A stretch of 64,000 nt of DNA from Mesorhizobium ventifaucium (GCF_935822925.1 NZ_CAKXZS010000012.1:248001-312000), one strand, 5' to 3'. Positions 45,073-55,793 are shown, counted from the first letter of the stretch. The notes: a model not told the origin generated them from the letters alone. Translations and numbers: made by a program.

Positions 45073-45384
45073 GAGATTGAGGTTCACTTCGCTCATGCCT
45101 TCGGTGACATACGGACCACAGCGCTTCAATGCATCTGCGAAATCCTTGGCCAAGCCCTTGAACGTCTCGGTCTGTGGTGCAACGTCGACGATTTCGATGG
45201 CACTGACGTGCCCCTCGCGCGTGAAGCTGACGTGGACATCTGCGCTGAAGCTGATTCCGCGCATCGCCGTCTGCGTAGGCCAGCAGCTCGCTGCCCGTTC
45301 GAGAATGTGGCGGCTCAGACTGTCACCAGCGGACGCGGCGGTCGCCGTGCCGATCACGAGAATTCCCAAAACGCGGTTGATCAT
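45058..45384 (-). CDS. Small periplasmic TonB-C-terminal-like protein
   Basis: A 108-residue protein with a signal peptide (MINRVLGILVIGTATAASAG). A domain resembling the TonB/TolA C-terminus follows: ISFSADVHVSFTREGHVSAI, then a helical FKGLAKDFADALKRCGPY and a final strand NLNLSWPL. Two cysteines (in ASCWP and KRCGPY) could form a disulfide. It lacks the proline-rich spacer and membrane anchor of TonB. Its function is unknown. It is convergent with the CadC-like gene, overlapping by 15 bp. Confidence 0.65.
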   Translation of the reverse strand: MINRVLGILVIGTATAASAGDSLSRHILERAASCWPTQTAMRGISFSADVHVSFTREGHVSAIEIVDVAPQTETFKGLAKDFADALKRCGPYVTEGMSEVNLNLSWPL

Positions 45385-45651
45385 CGTTTAGCTCCTCAGT
45401 TCGGCGTCCGAAGCGTGTGGGGACGGCGTGCGAGAGAGAACGCGAGGGCTCGTTCGAAGTCATGAAATCGGCGTGAAAAAGTTCTGAAGAGTGATGAACG
45501 CAGTCGATTTTGGCTACGGGATGCACTCAAAGCGGCAAGGACGACCCTGCGAGGACGGCTTGGGCTGGGAGGGCAGGCCTACGCTGTTAATCTCCCCAGC
45601 ATTGCTAGGGAAACGAACAAATAGAGCCCTGGCGAAATTAAGTGCGCCGCC

Positions 45652-46458
45652 TCACCCCCATACAAACAGCGCCGCCAGGCCGACGGTGCCGATGACCAGC
45701 CGCCACCAGCCGAACAGCGAATAGCCGTGGCGCGACACGTAGTTGAGCAGGAAGCGCACGACGATAAGCGCCGCGACGAAGGCGGCGATGAAACCGGCGG
45801 CGATGATCGGCAGGTCGGCGCTGGTCAGCACGTTGCGGTTCTTGAACAGGTCGAAGGCGAAGGCGCCGACCATCGTCGGCATGGCAAGGAAGAAGGAGAA
45901 TTCCGCAGCCGCCCGTTTGTCGACGCCCAGGAGCAGCGCGCCGACGATCGTCGAGCCGGAGCGCGACGTGCCGGGGATCAGCGAAAGGCACTGGAACAGT
46001 CCGATCTGCAGATAGAGCCGGAGCGGAAACCGCTCGACGTCGTGATAGAGCGGCTTCGGCTTGAAGCGATCCACCCACAGCAGGACCAAGCCGCCGATGA
46101 TCAGCATGATGCAGATCAGCCTCGGCGATTCAAACAGCACCGTCTTGATGAAGCCATGCGCCAGCGCGCCGATGACGGCCGCCGGCAGGAAGGCGACGAG
46201 GATGCCGAGAACGAAATGCCGCGTCACCCGATCATGCGGCAGATCGACCAGCATCTGCCACAGGCGATGGAAATAGACGCTGAGGATCGCCAGTATGGCG
46301 CCGAGCTGGATCAGGATCTCGAAGGCCTTGCCGGTCGAATGGAAGCCGAGAAAATGGCCGGCAAGCAGGATATGGCCGGTTGACGAGACCGGAATGAACT
46401 CGGTCATGCCCTCGATCATGCCGAGCAGCAGCGCTTCGACAATGGTCTGGCTTTCCAT
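45652..46458 (-). CDS. uppP: Undecaprenyl-diphosphatase UppP (BacA)
   Basis: A 268-residue inner-membrane phosphatase that recycles undecaprenyl diphosphate to the monophosphate carrier needed for peptidoglycan and other envelope polymers; extra copies confer bacitracin resistance. Both signature loops are intact: [16 protein letters not shown] near residue 15 and [17 protein letters not shown] near residue 165. I start at [10 protein letters not shown] (46458). The 267 bp after its stop (45385-45651) show no gene that I can support. Confidence 0.95.
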   Translation of the reverse strand: MESQTIVEALLLGMIEGMTEFIPVSSTGHILLAGHFLGFHSTGKAFEILIQLGAILAILSVYFHRLWQMLVDLPHDRVTRHFVLGILVAFLPAAVIGALAHGFIKTVLFESPRLICIMLIIGGLVLLWVDRFKPKPLYHDVERFPLRLYLQIGLFQCLSLIPGTSRSGSTIVGALLLGVDKRAAAEFSFFLAMPTMVGAFAFDLFKNRNVLTSADLPIIAAGFIAAFVAALIVVRFLLNYVSRHGYSLFGWWRLVIGTVGLAALFVWG

Positions 46459-46621
46459 GGAAACCTCGGCGTTCGAGTGAGGGCTTTGAAGAACGGCTTG
46501 CTTGTCATGGCGCGGAACTCCTCCTATAGGTCGCAGCACCCTGACGGCCACCTGAATCGGGGCGGCCAAGACTTACCGGCGCGGCCGGCGATTTGCCAGT
46601 GCGCTCTATTATCGCGGGACC

Positions 46622-47314
46622 ATGCTGACGCTTTTCCACCACCCGATGTTCGCCACCTGCCGCTTCGTTCGCCTCGCTTTCGGCGAGTATGGCGAGGAGC
46701 TGGCGCTGATCGAGGAAAAGCCGTGGATGCGGCGCAAGGAGTTCCTGGCGCTGAACCCGGCCGGCACGCTGCCGATCCTGCTTGCCGAGGGCGACGTGCC
46801 GATCGTCGGCGCCATGGTCATCGGCGAATATCTCGACGAGACGCGCGGCGTGCTCAAGCGCGACAAGCGGCTGTTCGCCGAGGACCCGATGGGGCGCGCC
46901 GAAATCCGCCGGCTGACCGACTGGTACCTCAACAAGGCCGATAGCGAGGTGACGCGGCACCTGGTGCGCGAGCGCGTGCTGAAGCCGATCATGCCGGAAA
47001 CGGCGGGCGGCGGTTCGCCCGATTCGGCGGCGATCCGTGCTGCGCGCGCCAACATCCGCCAGCACATGAAATACACCAACTGGCTGGCCGGCACCCGCCA
47101 TTGGCTGGCCGGCAGCAAGGTCACCTATGCCGACCTAGCGGCTGCGGCTGCGCTGTCCGTGCTCGACTATCTCGGCGAGATCGACTGGCGCGAACACGCT
47201 GCCGCGCGCGAATGGTATGCAAGGGTGAAATCACGGCCATCGTTCCGGCCGCTTTTGTCCGACCGGGTGCGCGGCCTGTCGCCGGTGTCACATTATGCGG
47301 ACCTCGATTTCTAG
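46622..47314 (+). CDS. Glutathione S-transferase family protein
   Basis: A 230-residue GST. The thioredoxin-like half begins [20 protein letters not shown] and has [20 protein letters not shown] with the cis-proline. The all-helical half ends with the capping motif [20 protein letters not shown]. The catalytic position near residue 10 is not a clear Tyr/Ser. It overlaps the start of queG by 20 bp, and this GST-queG order is known from other rhizobia. The substrate is unknown. Confidence 0.9.
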   Translation: MLTLFHHPMFATCRFVRLAFGEYGEELALIEEKPWMRRKEFLALNPAGTLPILLAEGDVPIVGAMVIGEYLDETRGVLKRDKRLFAEDPMGRAEIRRLTDWYLNKADSEVTRHLVRERVLKPIMPETAGGGSPDSAAIRAARANIRQHMKYTNWLAGTRHWLAGSKVTYADLAAAAALSVLDYLGEIDWREHAAAREWYARVKSRPSFRPLLSDRVRGLSPVSHYADLDF

Positions 47315-48455
47315 AGCGCAAAACCTGCGCCCGCTGATCGACCGCGAGGCGCGGCGCGCCGGTTTCGATGCCGTTGCCGTCACCACGCCAAATGCCATCC
47401 CGCAGGCGCCGGCCCGGCTTGCCGCATTCGTCGCCGACGGCTTCCACGGCTCGATGGGCTGGATCGCCGAGACGCTCGAACGCCGCGGCGAGCCGATAGC
47501 GCTTTGGCCCGAAGTTCGCTCGATCATCGTGCTGGCCATGAACTACGGCCCCGACCGCGACCCGCGCGCGGTGCTGGGCAAGCGCGAGCGCGGAGCGATC
47601 TCCGTCTATGCGCAGAACCGCGACTATCACGACGTGATGAAAGGCCGGCTGAAAGAGATCGCCGGCAAGATCGTTGCGCGCTCGGGGAGCGACGTAAAAG
47701 TGTTCGTCGACACCGCCCCGGTGATGGAGAAGCCGCTGGCAGAAGCCGCCGGCCTCGGCTGGCAAGGCAAGCACACCAATCTAGTCAGCCGCGAGCACGG
47801 CTCCTGGCTGTTCCTTGGCACCATCTTCACGACGGCCGAGCTTGCACCCGATACGCCCGAAGACGACCACTGCGGCTCCTGCCGCGCCTGTCTCGACGTT
47901 TGCCCGACCGACGCCTTTCCGGCTCCCTACCGGCTCGATGCGCGACGCTGCATCTCCTATCTCACCATCGAGAACAAGGGGCCGATCCCGCACGAGTTCC
48001 GCGAAAAAATCGGCAACCGCATTTTTGGCTGCGACGATTGCCTGGCCGTCTGCCCGTGGAACAAGTTTGCCCGGGCGGCGTCGGAGGCAAAGCTCGTCGC
48101 CCGCGCGGACTTGCGCGAGCCGCCGCTCGCCGATCTCCTGGCGCTCGACGACGCTGCTTTCCGGTCGTTCTTTAGCGGTTCGCCGGTCAAGCGCATCGGT
48201 CGCGACCGCTTTGTCCGCAATGTGCTGATCGCCGCCGGCAATTCCGGCCAACCCTCGCTCGGCAACGCCGTGCGTGCGCTGCTCGGCGACGCCTCGCCGC
48301 TGGTGCGCGGCGCGGCGGTATGGGCGCTGTCACGGCTTGTGCCGGCGTCGGAATTTGCCAAATGGGCCAACGCTGCGGTGAAAGCAGAAGGCGACGAGGC
48401 CGTGCGACGCGAATGGCGCCTGGCGCTGGCAGACCAGATCGAGGCGGATGCATGA
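47295..48455 (+). CDS. queG: Epoxyqueuosine reductase QueG
   Basis: A 386-residue cobalamin- and iron-sulfur-dependent enzyme that performs the last step of queuosine synthesis in tRNA, reducing epoxyqueuosine. The catalytic Asp lies in [18 protein letters not shown]. Two 4Fe-4S motifs are complete: [12 protein letters not shown] near residue 195 and CDDCLAVCP near residue 245. A C-terminal HEAT-like region ([19 protein letters not shown]) fits the long form. It overlaps the GST gene by 20 bp and the following SDR gene by 4 bp. Confidence 0.95.
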   Translation: MRTSISRAQNLRPLIDREARRAGFDAVAVTTPNAIPQAPARLAAFVADGFHGSMGWIAETLERRGEPIALWPEVRSIIVLAMNYGPDRDPRAVLGKRERGAISVYAQNRDYHDVMKGRLKEIAGKIVARSGSDVKVFVDTAPVMEKPLAEAAGLGWQGKHTNLVSREHGSWLFLGTIFTTAELAPDTPEDDHCGSCRACLDVCPTDAFPAPYRLDARRCISYLTIENKGPIPHEFREKIGNRIFGCDDCLAVCPWNKFARAASEAKLVARADLREPPLADLLALDDAAFRSFFSGSPVKRIGRDRFVRNVLIAAGNSGQPSLGNAVRALLGDASPLVRGAAVWALSRLVPASEFAKWANAAVKAEGDEAVRREWRLALADQIEADA

Positions 48456-49354
48456 GCGAAAAGCAGATCCTCATTTTCGGCGCCGGCTATTCGGGCAAGG
48501 CATTTGCCCGCGCCAGCACGGATGCCAGCACGATCCTTGGGACGACACGCGCAGCGGAGAAATTCGAAGCGCTGCGGCAAGCCGGAATCCAGCCGCTGCT
48601 TTTCGACGGCGCGCTGACGCTTGAAATCAGCGACGTGCTCGAGAAAACAACCCATCTCGTCGTCTCGGTGGCGCCGGATGAGGCCGGCGACCCGGTGCTG
48701 AACGCGGCGCGCGAGACAATCGCGGAGATGCCGGCGCTCGAATGGATCGCCTATCTCTCCACCGTCGGCGTCTACGGCGACCATGGCGGCGACTGGGTCG
48801 ACGAGACCGCCGAATGCCGGCCGGCGTCGAAGCGCTCGATGATGCGTGTCGCCGCCGAGCAGGACTGGCTGAAGCTGGGTCGGGACATCGGGCGGCCGGT
48901 GGCGATCCTGCGGCTTTCCGGCATTTATGGGCCGGGCCGCAATGCCCTGGTCAATCTGGAAAACGGCACCGCGCGGCGGCTGATCAAGCCCGGCCAGGTG
49001 TTCAACCGCATCCATTGCGACGACATTGCGGGGGCGCTCTGGCATCTGCTCAAGAACATCAGCGGCGGCATCTTCAACGTCACCGACGACCTGCCGGCGC
49101 CGCCGCAGGACGTCGTCACCTATGCCGCAGGGCTGATGGGCGTCACACCGCCGCCGGAAATTCCGTTCGAGACCGCCCAACTTTCGCCCATGGCGCGGTC
49201 CTTCTATCGCGAGAACAAGCGTGTCGCCAACATGGCGATCAAGGCGGCCGGCTATCGCTTCCGCTTTCCCGACTACCGCAGCGCATTCGACCATATGTGG
49301 GCTGAGGGCAACTGGCGCGACGGCGAGGCGCGCAGCCCGATGAAGCGGTCGTGA
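48452..49354 (+). CDS. NAD(P)-binding SDR-family (atypical extended) protein
   Basis: A 300-residue Rossmann-fold protein of the extended SDR/epimerase type. It starts with the dinucleotide loop [16 protein letters not shown], has [18 protein letters not shown] (where active-site Ser and Tyr would lie) and [19 protein letters not shown]. The usual YxxxK is not clear ([13 protein letters not shown] follows). The substrate is unknown; members near queG in rhizobia are annotated as NAD-dependent epimerases. The start at 48452 overlaps the queG stop (ATGA). Confidence 0.85.
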   Translation: MSEKQILIFGAGYSGKAFARASTDASTILGTTRAAEKFEALRQAGIQPLLFDGALTLEISDVLEKTTHLVVSVAPDEAGDPVLNAARETIAEMPALEWIAYLSTVGVYGDHGGDWVDETAECRPASKRSMMRVAAEQDWLKLGRDIGRPVAILRLSGIYGPGRNALVNLENGTARRLIKPGQVFNRIHCDDIAGALWHLLKNISGGIFNVTDDLPAPPQDVVTYAAGLMGVTPPPEIPFETAQLSPMARSFYRENKRVANMAIKAAGYRFRFPDYRSAFDHMWAEGNWRDGEARSPMKRS

Positions 49355-49414
49355 TCGAAATCGCGCGCCAGGCGTGATATAATTCGACTTAATGTGCAGA
49401 GGGGTTCTGCTTTC

Positions 49415-50581
49415 ATGACGATGTTGAAGCGATCATTGCGTGGTAGATTGCTGCGCGGCGCAACGGGCTTTAGACCTCTGTTTATGCATGTCGTTATCCC
49501 AAAACCGCTGCGCAGTTTTGGGCGACATGCACTGACAGCAGCGCTCGCCGTCCTGGTCCTGGCGGGGCTTGCAGCGCGACCTGCGGCGGCCGAAGAACTG
49601 GCAAAAAACCTGTTCGGCGCCAAACAGCTGCCGGCCGTGGCTGCGCCGCAGTCGATCGGTTTTTATTCCAAGGGCTGCTTTGCCGGCGGCGTCGCCATAC
49701 CCCTGAACGGCCCGAAATGGGAGGTGATGCGGCCTTCGCGCAACCGCCGCTGGGGCCATCCGACGATGATCGCGCTGATCGAGAAACTGTCGCGCGACGC
49801 AGCGGCCGACGGCTGGCCCGGCCTGCTGGTCGGCGACATTTCGCAGCCGCGCGGCGGCCCGATGCTGACCGGCCATGCCTCCCACCAGATCGGCCTCGAC
49901 GCCGACATCTGGCTGACGCCAATGCCAGACCGCAAGCTTTCGCTCGAGCAGCGCGAAAACATGAGCGCCACCCTGCTTGTCGACGAAAAGACCCATTTGG
50001 TGAAAGATGCGCTCTGGGCAGCGGCGCATACGCGGCTGCTGAAGCGCGCGGCAAGCTATGCGGAAGTCGAGCGCATCCTGGTCAATCCCGGCATCAAGAA
50101 GAAGCTCTGCGACACGGTGAAAGGCGACCGCGCATGGCTGCGCAAGGTCAGGCCGTTCTGGGGCCACGACTATCACTTCCACATCCGCATCGGCTGCCAG
50201 CCCGGCTCGCCCAAATGCAAAGCGCAGGAAAACACAGCGCCAGGCGAGGGCTGCGACCAGTCGCTGGCATGGTGGTTCACCGAGGAGCCATGGCGCCCAA
50301 ACAAGAACCCGGACAGGCCGAAAGCGCGCGACCTGATGACGATGGCGAGCTTGCCCGCAGCATGCCAGGCCGTGCTCGACGGGCCAGATCCGGCTTCGGC
50401 GGAGGCGGTCACCTATTATGGCGACGGCGTGCCGGTCGCGGCTGCACCCGTTCTCATGACGGCGCCCGCGCCGGCGCGGGCATCCGCAAGCGGCGGGGCA
50501 GCGCTTCCGGCCTCGGTCAACGCTTTCGCGGCGACGCCCGAGATCGGCATTCCGCTGCCGCGGCCGCGGCCGGGGAACTGA
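49415..50581 (+). CDS. mepA: Penicillin-insensitive murein endopeptidase MepA
   Basis: A periplasmic zinc endopeptidase (family M74) that cuts D-Ala-meso-DAP cross-links in peptidoglycan. Metal and catalytic residues are seen in GHASHQIGLDADIWL and GHDYHFHIRIGC, and the LAS-type pattern includes NRRWGHPTMI. The N-terminus is long: a basic stretch, then a signal-like hydrophobic segment LTAALAVLVLAGLAARPAAA about 50 residues in. I start at MTMLKRSL (49415), after GAGGGG; the ATG at 49484 would give a more usual signal peptide. The C-terminal 60 residues are Ala/Pro-rich. Confidence 0.92.
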   Translation: MTMLKRSLRGRLLRGATGFRPLFMHVVIPKPLRSFGRHALTAALAVLVLAGLAARPAAAEELAKNLFGAKQLPAVAAPQSIGFYSKGCFAGGVAIPLNGPKWEVMRPSRNRRWGHPTMIALIEKLSRDAAADGWPGLLVGDISQPRGGPMLTGHASHQIGLDADIWLTPMPDRKLSLEQRENMSATLLVDEKTHLVKDALWAAAHTRLLKRAASYAEVERILVNPGIKKKLCDTVKGDRAWLRKVRPFWGHDYHFHIRIGCQPGSPKCKAQENTAPGEGCDQSLAWWFTEEPWRPNKNPDRPKARDLMTMASLPAACQAVLDGPDPASAEAVTYYGDGVPVAAAPVLMTAPAPARASASGGAALPASVNAFAATPEIGIPLPRPRPGN

Positions 50582-50638
50582 GGCCAGGATAATCGCCTCG
50601 GCTTCCACTGATGTTGGCGACGACCAACTGTTGGGGTC

Positions 50639-50820
50639 GGCGCCGCCCCTCATTGCCCTGCCGGGCATTTCTCCCCGTATAGTGACGGGGAGAAAGGGGC
50701 TGGTCGCTGCCTTGGCGCCGTTCTTGCGGCGTTGGAGATTAGCGAACCGTCGATGAAAGCGCCCCCTCTCCCCGTCACTATACGGGGAGAGGATGCCGGC
50801 AGGAAGGTGAGGGGCAGCGC
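50639..50820. repeat. Dispersed intergenic repeat, copy B
   Basis: Same orientation and layout as copy A at 34485-34656: it starts GGCGCCGCCCCTCATTGCCC and ends AGGTGAGGGGCAGCGC. Inner arms CCCCGTATAGTGACGGGG (50673-50690) and CCCCGTCACTATACGGGG (50770-50787) are perfect inverted repeats. It lies between mepA and glk. Confidence 0.8.
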
Positions 50821-50954
50821 AAACGCTGAATGGGGCAAGGACGAAATTCGGACCTGAAGTGATTGCACCGGAACTGACTCTGAAGCGACTTTCCCTTTCC
50901 CGGGTCATGCGCTAGTCAACGAAAACGCCACTGGGAACCGGGACGGACGAGAGC

Positions 50955-51974
50955 ATGCCAGGCGACGACGACACAGCGCTGCAGTTTCCGGTCCTGATCG
51001 GCGACATTGGCGGCACCAATGCGCGCTTTTCGATGGTGCTCGACGCGAATTCGGAACCAACCGAACCGCAGATCGTCCAGACCGCCAATTTCAGCACGAT
51101 CGACGCAGCGATCCAGGCCGCGGTGCTCGACCGCTCGTCGGTCCGGCCCAATTCCGCCGTGCTGGCGGTGGCTGGCCCGGTCGACAGCGACGAGATCCCG
51201 CTCACCAACTGCCCGTGGATCGTCAAGCCGAAAAAAATGTTTGCCAGCCTCGGCCTCAGCGACGTCGTGGTGCTCAATGATTTCGAGGCGCAGGCGCTGG
51301 CCGTCGTGGCGCTCGGCGAAGAGCATATGGAAAAGATCGGCGGCGATGCGCCGGAGCCCAATGCCGGACGGGTGGTGCTCGGTCCAGGAACCGGACTTGG
51401 CGTCGCCGGCCTGGTCCACGCGCTGAACCACTGGATACCGGTGCCCGGCGAGGGCGGGCACATGGATATCGGGCCGCGCTCGCCGCGCGATTTCCAGGTC
51501 TTTGCGCATATCGAGAAGCTCGAGGGCAGAATCTCCGGCGAACAGATCCTGTCCGGCCGCGGCTTGGTCAATGCCTACCGGGCGGTGGCCAAGGCGGACA
51601 GCAAGCCGGCGCCGTTCACCACGCCGGCCGAGGTCACCGCCGCGGCGCTGGCGAAGTCAGATCCGGTGGCCGAGGAAGCGCTGTCGCTGTTCGTCACCTG
51701 CCTGGGGCGCACCGCCGGCGACCTTGCGCTGGTGTTCATGAGCCGCGGCGGCGTCTTCCTGACCGGCGGCATCGCGCAAAAAATCCTGCCGGCGCTGAAA
51801 ACCGGCAATTTCCGCGCCGCCTTCGAGGACAAGGCGCCGCATAGCGAACTGATGCGCACCATGCCGGTCTATGTGATCACCCATCCGCTGGCAGCGCTTT
51901 CCGGCCTTGCCGCCTATGCCAGGAACCCGTCGCTGTTCGGCGTCCAGACCGCGGGGCGGCGCTGGCGGGCCTAG
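50955..51974 (+). CDS. glk: Glucokinase
   Basis: A 339-residue Glk-family glucokinase that phosphorylates glucose with ATP in the cytoplasm. The ATP phosphate loop [17 protein letters not shown], the substrate loop [28 protein letters not shown] with the catalytic Asp, [12 protein letters not shown] and the [15 protein letters not shown] loop are present. The length fits the E. coli-type proteobacterial Glk, not the ROK family. It begins 134 bp after the repeat. No operator was recognised. Confidence 0.95.
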   Translation: MPGDDDTALQFPVLIGDIGGTNARFSMVLDANSEPTEPQIVQTANFSTIDAAIQAAVLDRSSVRPNSAVLAVAGPVDSDEIPLTNCPWIVKPKKMFASLGLSDVVVLNDFEAQALAVVALGEEHMEKIGGDAPEPNAGRVVLGPGTGLGVAGLVHALNHWIPVPGEGGHMDIGPRSPRDFQVFAHIEKLEGRISGEQILSGRGLVNAYRAVAKADSKPAPFTTPAEVTAAALAKSDPVAEEALSLFVTCLGRTAGDLALVFMSRGGVFLTGGIAQKILPALKTGNFRAAFEDKAPHSELMRTMPVYVITHPLAALSGLAAYARNPSLFGVQTAGRRWRA

Positions 51975-52101
51975 ACGACGGCCGCAGCCGCGGCGAAGTT
52001 TTGCCGGCCTCTGCCATAGGCAAGCCGCCGCCATGGCGCTAAGAGGATTGCCGAATTGACCCGGCCGTGGAGCCGGACCGACATCACGGAACGATCCCGA
52101 C

Positions 52102-53985
52102 TTGAACCAGTCGCCAAACCACCAAGCCCCAAACCACCAGGGCCCAAACCACCAGGCCAAAGCCCGGCCCGGCGAGGTCGTGGCGGTGATCCGCCGCATC
52201 CTCGCCGAGAACGGCCGCGACTATCGCTGGTATTATGTTCTGGCCGTTCTGTGCCTGGTGATGATTGCGGCCACGACCGCCTTCACCGCCTGGATCATGA
52301 AGGATGTCGTCGACCAGATATTCTACGAGCAGCGCGGCGATCTCATCGCGCTGATCTGCTTGTTGATCCTGGGCGCCTTCGTGCTGCGCGGGCTGGCCAC
52401 CTACGGCCAGGCGGTGACGCTGGCCAGGATCGGCAACAATCTGGTGGCGCGCTACCAGCGCCGCGTCTTCGCTCATCTGATGAAGCTCGGCATCGGTTTC
52501 TTCAACGACACGCGCTCGGGACGACTGGCCGCACAGATCAACGAGAACGTCAACGGCATCCGCGACCTGCTGTCGATGACGCTGACATCCTTGGCACGCG
52601 ACGCCGTATCGCTGGTCGCGCTGATCGGCGTCATGATCTGGCAGGATCCGATGCTGTCCCTGATGTCGCTGCTGATCGGGCCGCCGCTGATCTACACCGT
52701 CCTCTATCTGACCCGCAGAATAAGGCGCGCCACGCGCGAAGCCGTGCAGATAAACGCGCGGCTGATCGGCGCCATGCAGGAAGCAACCCAAGGCATCGCC
52801 ATCGTCAAGGCGTTCACGCTGGAGGACGAGCTGTCGCGTCGCATCAGCGATCTTGTCGCCGGCGCCGAGCAGCGGGCAAACCGCATCGCCCGCGTCTCGG
52901 AACGGTTATCGCCGATCTCGGACATGCTGGCCGGCTTCGCCGTCGCCGGCGTCATCGCCTATTCCGGCTACCGGGCAGCCGTCGGCGGCCAACCGCCCGG
53001 TGCTGTCTTTTCCTTCATCACCGCACTGCTGCTTGCCTACGACCCGGCCCGGCGGCTGGCGCGCATGCAGGTCGGCATGGAACGGGCGCTTGTCAATGCG
53101 CGCATGATCTACGAGTTGCTCGACCTCGAGCCGCAGCAGGGCGACGCGCCCGGAGCGGCCGAAGCGAAGATCGGCAAGGGCGAGGTGCGCTTCAACAATG
53201 TGTCGTTCGGCTATGCCGCCGACGCTCCGGTGCTGCAGGATCTCAGCTTCGTTGCCGCCGCCGGCAAGATGACGGCCATCGTCGGCGCCTCGGGCGCCGG
53301 CAAGTCGACGCTGGTGGCGCTCCTGCAGCGTTTCCACGATGTCGAGGCGGGCAGCATCGAGGTCGACGGCCAGGACATTTTAGAGGTGACCAAGCAGTCG
53401 CTGCGCCGCTCCATCGCCTATGTCTCGCAGCAGCCCTATCTGTTCGAAGGCACCATTCGCGACAATATCCGCTACGGGCGGCTGAGTGCCAGCGACGCCG
53501 AGATCGAGCTGGCCGCACAACAGGCCGAGGCCGATGGCTTCATCCGCCAGCAGCCGCTAGGCTATGACACCCCTGTCGGCGAGGGCGGCCTGACGCTGTC
53601 GGGCGGCCAGCGCCAGCGCCTGTCGATCGCCCGCGCCATCGTGCGGCAGGCGCCGATCCTGCTGCTCGACGAGGCGACCTCGGCGCTCGACAACGAGGCC
53701 GAAGCGCGCGTCCAGCAGGCGCTGACCCAGGTTATGAAAGGGCGCACGACCATCGTCATCGCGCACCGGCTGTCGACGGTGGTCAATGCCGACCACATCA
53801 TCGTGCTGGAACAGGGCCGGCTGGTCGAGCAAGGCACGCATGCCTCGCTGATGACCGACCCGCACAGCGTATATGCCCGGTTCCACCGGGTGCAGGGCAA
53901 CAAGGGGCTGGGGCTTGTCGACGACGGCAAGCCAATCCAAACTCCGGTGCGGCGCGCGAAAAAAGCGATTGGGAGAAATTTATGA
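52102..53985 (+). CDS. MsbA-like ABC exporter, fused membrane and ATPase domains
   Basis: A 627-residue half-transporter that works as a homodimer, probably flipping lipid or exporting a hydrophobic compound. Six helices span about residues 45-330. The ATPase has Walker [19 protein letters not shown], signature [18 protein letters not shown], Walker [13 protein letters not shown] and the H-loop IAHRLSTV. The only start before the first helix is TTG 52102 (or internal GTG codons near 52180). The N-terminus reads [14 protein letters not shown] from a 15-bp tandem repeat. It overlaps dapB by 4 bp. Confidence 0.9.
   Translation: MNQSPNHQAPNHQGPNHQAKARPGEVVAVIRRILAENGRDYRWYYVLAVLCLVMIAATTAFTAWIMKDVVDQIFYEQRGDLIALICLLILGAFVLRGLATYGQAVTLARIGNNLVARYQRRVFAHLMKLGIGFFNDTRSGRLAAQINENVNGIRDLLSMTLTSLARDAVSLVALIGVMIWQDPMLSLMSLLIGPPLIYTVLYLTRRIRRATREAVQINARLIGAMQEATQGIAIVKAFTLEDELSRRISDLVAGAEQRANRIARVSERLSPISDMLAGFAVAGVIAYSGYRAAVGGQPPGAVFSFITALLLAYDPARRLARMQVGMERALVNARMIYELLDLEPQQGDAPGAAEAKIGKGEVRFNNVSFGYAADAPVLQDLSFVAAAGKMTAIVGASGAGKSTLVALLQRFHDVEAGSIEVDGQDILEVTKQSLRRSIAYVSQQPYLFEGTIRDNIRYGRLSASDAEIELAAQQAEADGFIRQQPLGYDTPVGEGGLTLSGGQRQRLSIARAIVRQAPILLLDEATSALDNEAEARVQQALTQVMKGRTTIVIAHRLSTVVNADHIIVLEQGRLVEQGTHASLMTDPHSVYARFHRVQGNKGLGLVDDGKPIQTPVRRAKKAIGRNL
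52114..52158 (+). repeat. 15-bp tandem repeat at the start of the MsbA-like gene
   Basis: Three adjacent units of the form CCAAACCACCAAGCC, differing at up to three positions, occupy 52114-52128, 52129-52143 and 52144-52158. They encode repeated N-H-Q-(A/G)-P. The frame is kept at any copy number. Confidence 0.8.
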
Positions 53986-54824
53986 GCGGTACGGCCACAA
54001 ACGACCTCCCCGTCAATGAAATGGGCCTGGTAGTGGTCGGCGCGGCCGGACGCATGGGCCAGGCGCTGATCCGCGCCATCCACACCATACCGGGCGCCCG
54101 CGTCGCCGGCGCGATCGAGCGGCCCGGCTCGCCACATCTCGGCAAGGATGCCGGCGAGCTTGCCGGCATCGGCACTATCGGCGTGGCGATCGGCGACGAT
54201 CCGCTGCCGGCCTTCGCCAAGGCCGACGGCGTGCTCGATTTCACGAGCCCGACAGCAACAGTCGAATTCGCTGGCTACGCGGCGCAGGCGCGCATCGCCC
54301 ATGTCATCGGCACCACCGGTTGCTCGGCCGACGACAATGCAAAGATAGCGGCGGCGGCGCGCCACGCGACGATCGTCAAGTCAGGCAATATGAGCCTCGG
54401 CGTCAATCTGCTGGCGGTGCTGGTGGAGCAGGCGGCGCGTGCGCTCGATGCCGACGATTTCGACATCGAGATCCTGGAAATGCATCACCGGCACAAGGTC
54501 GACGCGCCCTCGGGAACGGCGCTGCTGCTCGGTGAAGCCGCCGCCATTGGGCGCGGCATCGATCTTGACGGGAACAGCGTGCGGTCGCGTGACGGCCACA
54601 CCGGCATGCGAAAGGCGGGCTCGATCGGCTTCGCCACGCTGCGGGGCGGCTCGGTGGTCGGCGACCATTCCGTGGTGCTGGCCGGCACCGGCGAGCGCAT
54701 CACGCTCGCTCATCATGCCGAGGACCGGGCGATCTTCGCCCGCGGCGCGGTCAAGGCCGCACTGTGGGCACGCGGCAGGAAGCCGGGACTGTATTCGATG
54801 CGGGACGTGCTCGGACTCGCCTGA
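53982..54824 (+). CDS. dapB: 4-hydroxy-tetrahydrodipicolinate reductase
   Basis: A 280-residue enzyme of the lysine/diaminopimelate pathway that reduces HTPA with NAD(P)H. The nucleotide loop [18 protein letters not shown], the hinge [13 protein letters not shown], the catalytic [13 protein letters not shown] (histidines and lysine) and a C-terminal [20 protein letters not shown] are intact. The length is slightly above average, with ten extra N-terminal residues. The ATG overlaps the exporter stop, and gpmA follows after 32 bp. Confidence 0.95.
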   Translation: MSGTATNDLPVNEMGLVVVGAAGRMGQALIRAIHTIPGARVAGAIERPGSPHLGKDAGELAGIGTIGVAIGDDPLPAFAKADGVLDFTSPTATVEFAGYAAQARIAHVIGTTGCSADDNAKIAAAARHATIVKSGNMSLGVNLLAVLVEQAARALDADDFDIEILEMHHRHKVDAPSGTALLLGEAAAIGRGIDLDGNSVRSRDGHTGMRKAGSIGFATLRGGSVVGDHSVVLAGTGERITLAHHAEDRAIFARGAVKAALWARGRKPGLYSMRDVLGLA

Positions 54825-54856
54825 GACGATCTGATCCACAAACTGAAGGAGCAAAA

Positions 54857-55480
54857 ATGTCGGGAACTCTCGTGCTCGTGCGCCATGGCCAGAGCGAATG
54901 GAACCTGAAGAACCTTTTCACCGGCTGGCGCGATGTCGACCTGACCGAATTGGGCCACGCCGAGGCCAGGGAGGCGGGCGCCAAGCTGAAGGCGCGCGGC
55001 ATGAAATTCGACATCGCCTTCACCTCGTCGCTGATCCGGGCGCAGAAGACCTGCCAGCACATTCTCGACGCCGTCGGTCAGGGCGATCTCGAGACCATCC
55101 GCGACCAGGCGCTGAACGAGCGCGACTATGGCGATCTCTCCGGCCTCAACAAGGACGACGCGCGCCAGAAATGGGGCGAGGAGCAGGTGCATGTCTGGCG
55201 CCGCTCCTACGACGTGCCGCCGCCCGGCGGCGAAAGCCTGAAGGACACCGGCGCGCGCGTCTGGCCCTATTATCTGCACGACCTGCAGCCGCATGTGCTG
55301 CGCGGCGGCACAGTCCTGGTGGCGGCGCACGGCAATTCGCTGCGCGCACTGATCATGGCGCTGGACGGCAAGTCTGGTGAGGAGATCGTTAGACTGGAGC
55401 TCGGCACCGGCGTGCCGGTCATCTACAAGCTCAACGCCGATTCGACCGTGGCATCGAAGGAGGTGCTGGAGGGCGCATGA
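54857..55480 (+). CDS. gpmA: 2,3-bisphosphoglycerate-dependent phosphoglycerate mutase
   Basis: A 207-residue glycolytic mutase that interconverts 3- and 2-phosphoglycerate. The phosphohistidine motif [20 protein letters not shown], the catalytic [15 protein letters not shown] and the second histidine in [19 protein letters not shown] are all present. It is about 40 residues shorter than E. coli GpmA but normal for the alphaproteobacterial form. A GAAGGAGC ribosome site precedes the ATG (54857). Its stop codon lies inside a REP palindrome. Confidence 0.95.
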   Translation: MSGTLVLVRHGQSEWNLKNLFTGWRDVDLTELGHAEAREAGAKLKARGMKFDIAFTSSLIRAQKTCQHILDAVGQGDLETIRDQALNERDYGDLSGLNKDDARQKWGEEQVHVWRRSYDVPPPGGESLKDTGARVWPYYLHDLQPHVLRGGTVLVAAHGNSLRALIMALDGKSGEEIVRLELGTGVPVIYKLNADSTVASKEVLEGA

Positions 55481-55513
55481 CCCCGAACCGCAGGTTCGGA
55501 AAGGATCATGCGC
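55473..55513. repeat. REP-type palindromic repeat, copy 3, overlapping the gpmA stop
   Basis: It begins GCGCATGACCCCGAACC and ends GGTTCGGAAAGGATCATGCGC. The gpmA TGA at 55478-55480 is part of the left arm, so the last gpmA codon is inside the element. It may form the terminator of the exporter-dapB-gpmA operon. Confidence 0.75.
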
Positions 55514-55573
55514 AGATTCAAAACTACACTAGCCGGCGCGCGGGCGTGTTTCTTGATTGAGCAAAAAAGCGCG

Positions 55574-55602
55574 TTGACACTCACCCCTTGCCCGCCTAAA
55601 GA
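55574..55602 (+). promoter_or_regulatory. Possible promoter of the tRNA-Leu gene
   Basis: TTGACA (55574-55579) is a perfect -35 hexamer. After 17 bp a weak -10 candidate TAAAGA (55597-55602) follows, ending 10 bp before the tRNA 5' end. Confidence 0.45.
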
Positions 55603-55612
55603 GCCCGCACCA

Positions 55613-55697
55613 GCCCAGATGGCGGAATTGGTAGACGCGCACGGTTCAGGTCCGTGTTCCGCAAGGAGTGGAGGTTCGAGTCCTCTTCTGGGCACCA
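55613..55697 (+). tRNA. tRNA-Leu (anticodon CAG)
   Basis: An 85-base class II tRNA. The acceptor arms GCCCAGA (55613-55619) and TCTGGGC (55687-55693) pair fully, with discriminator A and an encoded CCA (55695-55697). The anticodon stem CACGG/CCGTG closes the loop TTCAGGT, giving anticodon CAG, which reads CUG. The long variable arm after the anticodon stem and the T-loop GGTTCGAGTCC are present. The integrase gene starts 96 bp downstream, so the 3' end is the likely attachment site. Confidence 0.96.
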
Positions 55698-55759
55698 TCA
55701 TCTTGTAAGTACCTGATTTCATTCAGGTTCTGATTCGCTTTTCCAGTTTGGCCCAGTTG

Positions 55760-55774
55760 TAACAGTGACTGTTA
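55760..55774. promoter_or_regulatory. Palindrome upstream of the integrase gene
   Basis: The perfect 15-bp palindrome TAACAGTGACTGTTA lies 19 bp before the integrase ATG, between it and the tRNA. Its position fits a repressor or excision-factor site controlling integrase expression. No matching second copy was noticed nearby. Confidence 0.5.
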
Positions 55775-55793
55775 TAGTCGGGGCTCGAATCGA

